NCBI GenBank assembly: GCA_028564925.1
Contig: CM053026.1
Coordinates: 127,745,150-127,809,149, forward strand
From: Lithobates sylvaticus
Taxonomy: Eukaryota > Chordata > Amphibia > Anura > Ranidae
DNA: 64,000 nt
Reading direction: 5' to 3'
Shown one piece after another: positions 58,466 through 64,000 of this stretch; positions within the stretch are counted from its first letter, which is position 1, and each line of letters begins with the position of its first letter. Both the position numbers and the translations under genes were made by a program. The notes beneath the pieces are model-generated. The model saw nothing but the letters and a program-made list of their open reading frames with translations. It did no database searches and had not been told where the DNA came from.

Positions 58466-58909
58466 ATGCCGCGAACACACGAAGGGACTATCCCGCGGGA
58501 TTATCCGCTGGACCGAAGTCCAACGGATAATCCCCTCGTGTGTGGGCGCCGGCGGACTTTTTGGCGCCAAAGTCCGGCGGACTTTTTGGCGCCGAAGTTT
58601 TAAGTTTTGTTTTTTAAAATTATCCGCTGGACTTGGCAGTCCGGCGGACAATCCCACCGTGTGTAGTATGGTCCGGCGTACCAAAAAGGACGCATGCTCA
58701 GTAGCAAGTATGTCACGGACTCGCTCGGTCTGGTAAAACTAGCCTTCGTTTTGAAGCTATCACAATCGTCACGCTGCTGATTCTTTTTTGATATTTTCTG
58801 ACAGCGGAATTTGTATGTTATCGTACTTGAAGAATGATTTTGCCTTGCTGCTTGTATATTCACGCAGAGTCCTCCCGAACGTTTTTTCTTCAGCATTCTT
58901 TAGTGAAGT

Positions 58910-59093
58910 TATATATATTTGTATATATATATCTATATCTATATATCTATATATCTATATCTATATATCTATATATATATATATAGATATATATATAGAT
59001 ATATATATAGATATATATATATATCCAAATCACCAAATTAAAAATATATATATATATATCTCAATTAACATAAAACTATATATATCTATATAT

Positions 59094-59188
<95 letters not shown>

Positions 59189-59275
59189 TATATAGATATA
59201 TACGTATATATATATATATATATATATAGATATATAGATATATACGTATATATATATATATCTCTATTTAGATAT
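58910..59275. repeat. (TA)n/(TATC)n microsatellite block
   Basis: Long TA runs with ATATCT/AGATAT interruptions. The frame reading IYIYI is an artefact of the repeat. It lies in the left part of copy B and is absent from copy A. Confidence 0.95.
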
Positions 59276-59492
59276 ATTTTATTATTTGTTGGTTAGCAAA
59301 AGGATTTGGTATTACACATGATAAAATTGTGGAGTCAGCAGAGCTTGCCCTTAATTCAGATCTTAACCCTCACCTTTCCAGCGACTGCACTTGCAGTTCC
59401 ATTGAAGTTGCACTTTACACTTGTATTGTCAAATGAATGTGCATTTTGGAAATGCCCTCCATATAATTTAGACATGTACCTGCCTACTCCTA

Positions 59493-59560
59493 AATAAACT
59501 ATGTTTTTGAATAACAAGCACGTATATCATTATTTTCTTGAAATTAAATTACCATTTATT
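59493..59560. terminator. convergent poly(A) signals, copy B
   Basis: AATAAA on plus at 59493-59498 after GTACCTGCCTACTCC; AATAAA on minus at 59560-59555, about 270 bp past the MADF stop. Conserved with copy A. Confidence 0.65.
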
Positions 59561-59597
59561 GTGGTTTAAACAAACAAGGCAAAACAAAATAGGAAGG

Positions 59598-59880
59598 CAA
59601 CACTGGAGCCACTTTGAGATTTGGTGAAGACTTTTTGCCCCAACGGCAGACATCAAGTTTGTGAAGCCAAAAATTAAGCTTGGGCATATTTGATCCAATA
59701 TAGGGAGCACAAGAAGATTGTCCAGGAATCACACAGACCAGGAACAGCAGCAGATGACATCTATGTCCCCAAGCTGTGGCACTACAACAGCCTGTGTCTT
59801 CTGTGAGACCAGACTGAAGCCAGGCAATCACTTCCGACTCTTCCCACCACGCTGCCCTGCACTCTTCCCTGCAGTCTTCC
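59598..59880 (+). pseudogene. inverted MADF-domain copy, element B
   Basis: The plus strand reads a degenerate MADF stretch: DDIYVPKLWHYNSLCLL at about 59755-59800, then DQTEARQSLPTLPTTLPC-like Leu-Pro code. The nucleotide sequence from GACCAGACTGAAGCCAGG onward parallels the end of MADF exon 1 on the opposite strand (about 60880 down to 60780). It has several stops. The 3' half is antisense to the MADF gene's last exon. Confidence 0.72.
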
Positions 59881-61223
59881 CTGCACGCTTCCTTGGAGGC
59901 TGACTTGTGGTAGGAGGAGGAGGAGGAGGAGAAGAAGGAAGAGGAGGAGGAGGAGGAGGAGTAGTTGCTGTTGGGCCTTCATGTGTCAGGCGGGTGGATT
60001 CTGTTAACTGACCCCTCAAACCCCCCTTAAGAGCTTCAAAAAATAGGCCCTCGCACAGGTGCCGTTGGCCCTTCTCCATTTCCAGCAACCTGCTGGCCAA
60101 GTAGGTGGCATAGGCCTCTTCTGGAATGGGGGGTCTTTGGAGAATCTCACTTGCCTGCCGAATAAGGTTGAGTGATTCCTCCTCAACCATGCTCATCCTC
60201 CTGGGCCTTCTTGTGGGTAAGCGCAGGGGTGGAGGTAGACTTCTTACAGTCTGGCTGACAGTCTGGCTCGTGCTGGGCCCAGCCACCTCCTGGCTCTCGC
60301 TGGTCATGGCCTCCTCCTCCATACCACTTGTCCCGGCATCATCCTGGGTCAGCTCATCCTGTGTGCAAATAAAATCAAAAATCAAACCCATGTTTTTTGG
60401 TTTATGGCCTCCTCAATCCTACAATTGTAAAATTATGAACGTGCAGATAAATTTAAAAAAAGGTCCAAAAGGCTATCATTTGGACCCCTGCATTTTCCAA
60501 GCAGATCACCAATGTTTTATAAGGCATTTTTGGCCACTACTGGATGTATGTATACACTATATATGTATCGATATGTAGCACCAACACTTTTTAGAAGTGT
60601 GCTCAATTTTTTGCTTTTTTTTCCCCAATTCTGAGTTCAGGGTGTTAATTGTTTCACATTTTTACGTTGACATCATTAATATTCACCCAATCACTATTTA
60701 GCCTACAAAATATATACCTGGCTCCAGCTGGGCGCATCAGCCTGCTCCAAGGTGGAGGGGTCTTCTCCTTCCGTGGAAGCCTCAGCTGGGGTGGAGGGAA
60801 GAGTGGAGGGAAGGGTGGAGGGAAGAGTGGAGGGAAGGGTGGAGGGAAGAGTGGACAGTGATTGCCTGGGTTCCATCTGGTCACTTAGAAAAGCCAGTTG
60901 GTTGTAGTACCACAGCTTGGGTACATAAACATTCTCTGCTGCTGCTCCTGATCTGACTGATTCCTCAATCTTCTTGCGCTCCCGCTTGTACATGTGCCTC
61001 AAACTAGAAATTCTGGCTTCAACAAACTTGATGTCTGCGTTGGGGACTTGAGTCTTCACAAAATCCAAAAGTGGCCCCAGTGTTACCTTCCGGACATCCC
61101 TATTTCCATATAAGGGGTTCTTGAGCTGCCACAGGTTGGCATTTTTCCGGTACAGCGCAATAAATTCGGACATGAACTCCTGATCCTTAAATGGGTTTAA
61201 CTGTGCTGCTGACATGTTTGTTT
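59828..61223 (-). CDS. MADF-domain transposon protein (342 aa)
   Basis: Coding exons 61215-60718 and 60358-59828 join in phase 0 (donor CAG|GTATAT, acceptor TTTGCACACAG). A 5' UTR intron is also visible: donor CGAAG|GTAAGT at 61637/61636, branch-type TACTAAC and acceptor AACAG before 61223. Residues about 15-115 form a MADF domain (FIALYRKNANLWQLKNPLYG; VEARISSLRHMYKRERKK; VYVPKLWYYNQLAFLSD). Residues about 120-140 are a TLPS repeat. Exon 2 is acidic, then carries a helical BESS-like stretch (PEEAYATYLASRLLEMEKGQ), a Pro-run and a basic tail (RKRAGKTAGKSAGQRGGK). MADF-BESS proteins act as nuclear DNA-binding adaptors; PIF-type elements of insects encode a MADF-type helper. No in-frame stops. 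Function as a transposition helper is inferred. Confidence 0.83.
60785..60860. repeat. 12/24-bp coding repeat in MADF exon 1
   Basis: GGAGGGAAGAGT / GGAGGGAAGGGT alternates, encoding TLPS five times on the minus strand. The same low-complexity sequence underlies the antisense tail at 59838-59890. Confidence 0.85.
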
Positions 61224-61309
61224 CTGTTTTGTTAGTAATGGCAATACAAAAGACCAAAAACACAAATGTTACTAAAAACGCACATCCAGTTTTTCAAACA
61301 AAACATTAC

Positions 61310-61575
61310 ACAACACACCCACACACAGGCAGCAACACACCCACACAGGCAGCAACCCCTACACACAGGCAGCAACACACCCACACACAGGCAGCAACAC
61401 ACCCACACAGGCAGCAACCCCTACACACAGGCAGCAACACACCCATACACAGGCAGCAACACACCCACACAGGCAGCAACACACCCACACACAGGCAGCA
61501 ACACACCCACACAGGCAGCAACCCCTACACACAGGCAGCAACACACCCACACACAGGCAGCAACACACACATATC
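61310..61575. repeat. minisatellite in the MADF 5' UTR intron
   Basis: About 13 units built from CAGGCAGCAACACACCCACA and CAGGCAGCAACCCCTACACA. Frames over it (CLCVGVLLPVC or PHTGSNT) are artefacts. Confidence 0.93.
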
Positions 61576-61636
61576 CTTAAAAAATGCAGGCCCAAAACCC
61601 AATAAACCACAGTAATGCATCCTAGAAAACACTTAC

Positions 61637-61822
61637 CTTCGTACAGAGCGCTCGCTACTTCCGTTCGGGAACACGTGGGGTCCCTCAAACAGCCTTATAT
61701 ACACTGCACACGCGTCGAAGTCCGCCTGCGTCCTCCGCGTCGCCCGCCCATGACGTTCCTCCTGACGAGTATTCCCCGCCCCGCTTCCCCTCGTTGCATT
61801 GTGGGTGAATAAATACATGAAG
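61637..61822. promoter_or_regulatory. shared divergent promoter, copy B
   Basis: It contains TGACGTTC (61751-61758) and CCCCGCCCC (about 61774-61782), conserved in copy A. A TATATAAGG box on the minus strand at about 61693-61702 would start MADF transcripts near 61665, just upstream of the UTR donor at 61637. The plus side has no TATA before the Myb ATG at 61823 (context AAGATGGCG). Confidence 0.62.
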
Positions 61823-63899
61823 ATGGCGGACACATTCTCAGCCAGTAGCGCGGAGGAAAGCCCAGAAGCCCACACATCTGCATCCAGCAGCAGATATAAG
61901 GCCACCAATATGGCCTTTGAAGAGATGGTGGAGATGGTGGACATCCTCCAAAGGGAAGATTACGACGGTGAAAATGGCCCGTACCCTCGACCCAACTTGC
62001 GCAAGGACAAGATTCTCACTACAGTCGTCAGCACCCTGGAGCATAAGTTCGGCGTACGAAGGGGCAAGGATCAACTGCGTAAGCGATGGTCCGACATCAA
62101 ATCCAGGGAGCACGATCAGTACAGGAGAATTCGAAAAGCCATCAAAAAAAGTAAGTCAAGCATGTGCGCTACTATGGTTATACTTGATATGTCTAATCTT
62201 GCGCAGATGTTATTAGCATTCGTACGTGAAACTTGCGCAGATGTTATTAGCATTCGTACGTGAAACTTGCGCAGATGTTATTAGCATTCGTACGTGAAAC
62301 TTGCGCAGACGTTATTAGCACTCGTATGTGAAACTTGCGAAGACGTTATTAGCATTCGTACGTGAAACTTGCGCAGATGTTATTAGCATTCGTACGTGAA
62401 ACTTGCGCAGATGTTATTAGCATTCGTACGTGAAACTTGCGCAGATGTTATTAGCATTCGTACGTGAAACTTGCGCAGATGTTATTAGCATTCGTACGTG
62501 AAACTTGCGCAGATGTTATTAGCATTCGTACGTGAAACTTGCGCAGATGTTATTAGCATTCGTACGTGAAACTTGCGCAGATGTTATTAGCATTCGTACG
62601 TGAAACTTGCGCAGATGTTATTAGCATTCGTACGTGAAACTTGCGCAGATGTTATTAGCATTCGTACGTGAAACTTGCGCAGATGTTATTAGCACTCGTA
62701 CGTGAAACTTGCGAAGACTTGATGAAAGTTCGTTTGTCTTGATAAAGTTGATTCAGTTTACCTGGCTTTGGGTTGTTGGAGTTGTAAGGTTGTTTATTAT
62801 TGTCACTATCTATACTATTACTGCTGTAGTAAGGGTTTTATGGGTAACTTACACAGGGACTCCAGAAGATGTTTTGGGGGGGGGGGGGGATAAATCTGTT
62901 AAGCAGGGTGTCAAGCTCCAAATTCAAAAAAAATGCTCAGCATCTACAAATACTGTAGGTGATGACTTTTCTAAGAAGTACACTCACCTGTCCCTTGGAT
63001 GCTGCAGCTACAATCTTTGATATTGTAATCATGAAATTAATCTTTGCGGCTTCACTTCCCGGGTCACTATTGGGCATGCGCCAGTTGCGCAATGCAATAG
63101 GACTGGTCCGCGCTAGCTCTGGGACCCCTGTGTGTCCCAGCAGACAGCACGGTGGGACGGGATGTGGCGTATACTTCTGTGGGAGTCTATGGCCGGATGT
63201 GTGTGCAAATACCTGCCTTACACAGGTATCTGCAACCCCTCCCCCCTAAAAGGTTCCAAATAAGACACCACAGGGGTGCAGGGATACAATGAGCGGAAGT
63301 TCAACTTTAGGGTTGAAGGGCGGTTTAAGTATTGGAGTTTCATTAGATAGAGATTTCAATTCTGTATTCAAGTAGGATCTTCTAACAAACTGCTAATAAT
63401 TGGACAACACTTTTAAACAATGTTTACTAATCATATTTCGGCACTCAAATATCAGTGTGATTAAAAGTGTACCTTTGTGTTCCATTACCATAGGGGGCAA
63501 AAGACTCAGACGTCACTCAGAACATCCCAGGACCTCCCGGCCTCACCAGACTAATTGGGCAGTTAGCCCAAGCCCACGCGTGGATGTGGAGGAAGAGGTG
63601 CTTGAAGTGGAGCAAATCTGCACCCCACCAAGTGAGTGTCTGAGAACACAGATTGAGCTACTAAATTAAGGTCTGCATGTTTTTGACACTTTTTTTCTTG
63701 TGTTTTATCTACCCAACTTTTAGGTGATGATGATCTGGTTGTGGAAGGACAAGCTGCGGAGCCATTTTCCACAGACAGTGCCCACAGGCTTATTGGCCAG
63801 ATCATGGCCTGGAATCTGCAGCTGGAAAACATGCAGAAGGAGATGGCCACCATGCAGCAGGGAATGAAGGACATGATTGATGTTTTGGGGAGAATCTAA
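61823..63899 (+). CDS. Myb/SANT-like transposon protein (213 aa)
   Basis: Three exons join without stops: 61823-62150 (donor AAAAA|GTAAGT), 63494-63631 (acceptor TACCATAG, donor CCA|AGTGAGT with the A kept in the exon) and 63724-63899 (acceptor TTTTAG). Both introns are phase 1. Residues about 30-100 are a Myb/SANT-like trihelix (MAFEEMVEMVDILQRED; FGVRRGKDQLRKRWSDIKSR) followed by a basic stretch. Exon 2 is polar and acidic. Exon 3 forms a likely coiled coil (MAWNLQLENMQKEMATMQQG) to a TAA at 63897. Such proteins in PIF/Harbinger elements bind transposon ends and import the transposase; here that role is inferred. The start at 61823 is preferred over ATGs at 61802 and 61817 because copy A has only this one conserved. 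Transcription diverges from the MADF gene. Confidence 0.83.
62195..62715. repeat. 34-bp minisatellite in Myb intron 1
   Basis: About 15 head-to-tail copies of a 34-bp unit containing CGTACGTGAAACTTGCGCAG and ATGTTATTAGCATT, nearly identical. They begin right after exon 1 sequence. Units at 62300-62345 and at the right edge vary (GCGAAGAC). Confidence 0.95.
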
Positions 63900-63945
63900 A
63901 GACCCCTTTTCCATTTCCTAACATCAATCATGTCCTTCATTCCCC
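63861..63945. repeat. 23-bp inverted repeat around the Myb stop codon
   Basis: GGAATGAAGGACATGATTGA.. (from 63861, inside exon 3) is matched by its inverse ending ..ATCATGTCCTTCATTCC at about 63923-63945, with about 37 bp between, spanning the TAA. Confidence 0.88.
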
Positions 63946-64000
63946 TTTTGATCCGCTATTTTTTATAAAATTTTAGAGGCCAAATTTTTTATATGCACAT

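Larger units (their letters stand above)
58466..64000. mobile_element. MADF-Myb transposon, copy B (runs off window)
   Basis: TA at 58464-58465 then ATGCCGCGAACACACG, a subterminal stretch rich in TCCGGCGGAC/TCCGCTGGAC words, GGACGCATGCTCAG at 58690, and the CGGTCTGGTAAAACTAGCC block shared with copy A. It interrupts L1 ORF2. It carries an intact-looking MADF gene (-) and Myb/SANT gene (+) around a shared promoter. The right terminus is beyond 64000 and no DDE transposase is visible inside. PIF/Harbinger relationship is inferred from the two helper-type proteins. Confidence 0.82.

Noticed and set aside
58788-59195. 135-codon frame rich in Ile/Tyr
   Set aside because: It is a TA-rich microsatellite read in frame.
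61214-61688. Frames of 100-130 codons over the CAGGCAGCAACAC array
   Set aside because: Array translation; the region is better explained as the MADF 5' UTR intron.
62195-62715. Possible CRISPR-like array with 34-bp repeats
   Set aside because: The repeats are contiguous with no spacers and lie in a eukaryotic intron.

Overview
The window looks like repeat-dense nuclear DNA of an amphibian, most likely a ranid-type frog. The reasons are many DNA transposons and MITEs (piggyBac, hAT, Tc1, Harbinger-like), L1 and CR1/L2 LINE pieces, copia and gypsy fossils and long minisatellites, with no recognisable host exon, tRNA, rRNA or CRISPR array. The species call is an inference from repeat style; nothing in the window proves it.

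Layout. 0-15 kb: piggyBac-type MITEs, hAT MITEs with clean 8-bp target duplications, a gypsy gag fossil split by a hAT MITE, and two Tc1-like elements. 15-34 kb: five copies of a roughly 400-450 bp MITE family ending in GCCCCATACACACGG-like termini, foldback hAT elements, and nests such as 29.0-31.0 kb. 34.4-40.1 kb: one piggyBac-type MITE holding both a copia element (34726-36881) and a 2.9-kb hAT-type foldback (37154-40089) that is mostly one giant palindrome. 40.9-45.3 kb: a foldback and a decayed piggyBac with transposase remains, whose 3' end matches the piggyBac MITEs. 45.5-48.4 kb: a Tc1-like element carrying a hAT foldback and a TTAA-flanked MITE. 49-52.8 kb: a copia fossil broken by a solo LTR (itself holding a Tigger-like MITE) and by a CR1/L2 LINE. 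56.2-58.5 kb: an L1 ORF2 remnant.

The most notable system is a two-gene transposon present twice (A, 52801 to about 55320; B, 58466 to beyond the window end). Each carries a minus-strand MADF-domain gene and a divergent plus-strand Myb/SANT-like gene driven from one shared promoter region. Copy B reads cleanly through consensus splice sites: MADF protein of 342 aa (two coding exons plus a 5' UTR intron) and Myb/SANT protein of 213 aa (three exons). Both copies share a conserved TGACGTTC / CCCCGCCCC promoter core, convergent poly(A) signals on the left, and a second inverted MADF copy whose antisense strand encodes the C-terminal tail of the MADF protein. Their left termini match the abundant MITEs, so the MITEs are probably its non-autonomous offspring. 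No DDE transposase for this family lies inside the window.

How the parts fit: MADF and Myb/SANT proteins are the DNA-binding helper type known from PIF/Harbinger transposons. The termini are dense in GTCGGA/TCCGAC words that could be their binding sites. The remaining features are nested insertions, giving a relative order of activity: piggyBac, copia, L1 and Tc1 copies are older hosts, and hAT foldbacks, TTAA-MITEs and the MADF-Myb element are later arrivals.
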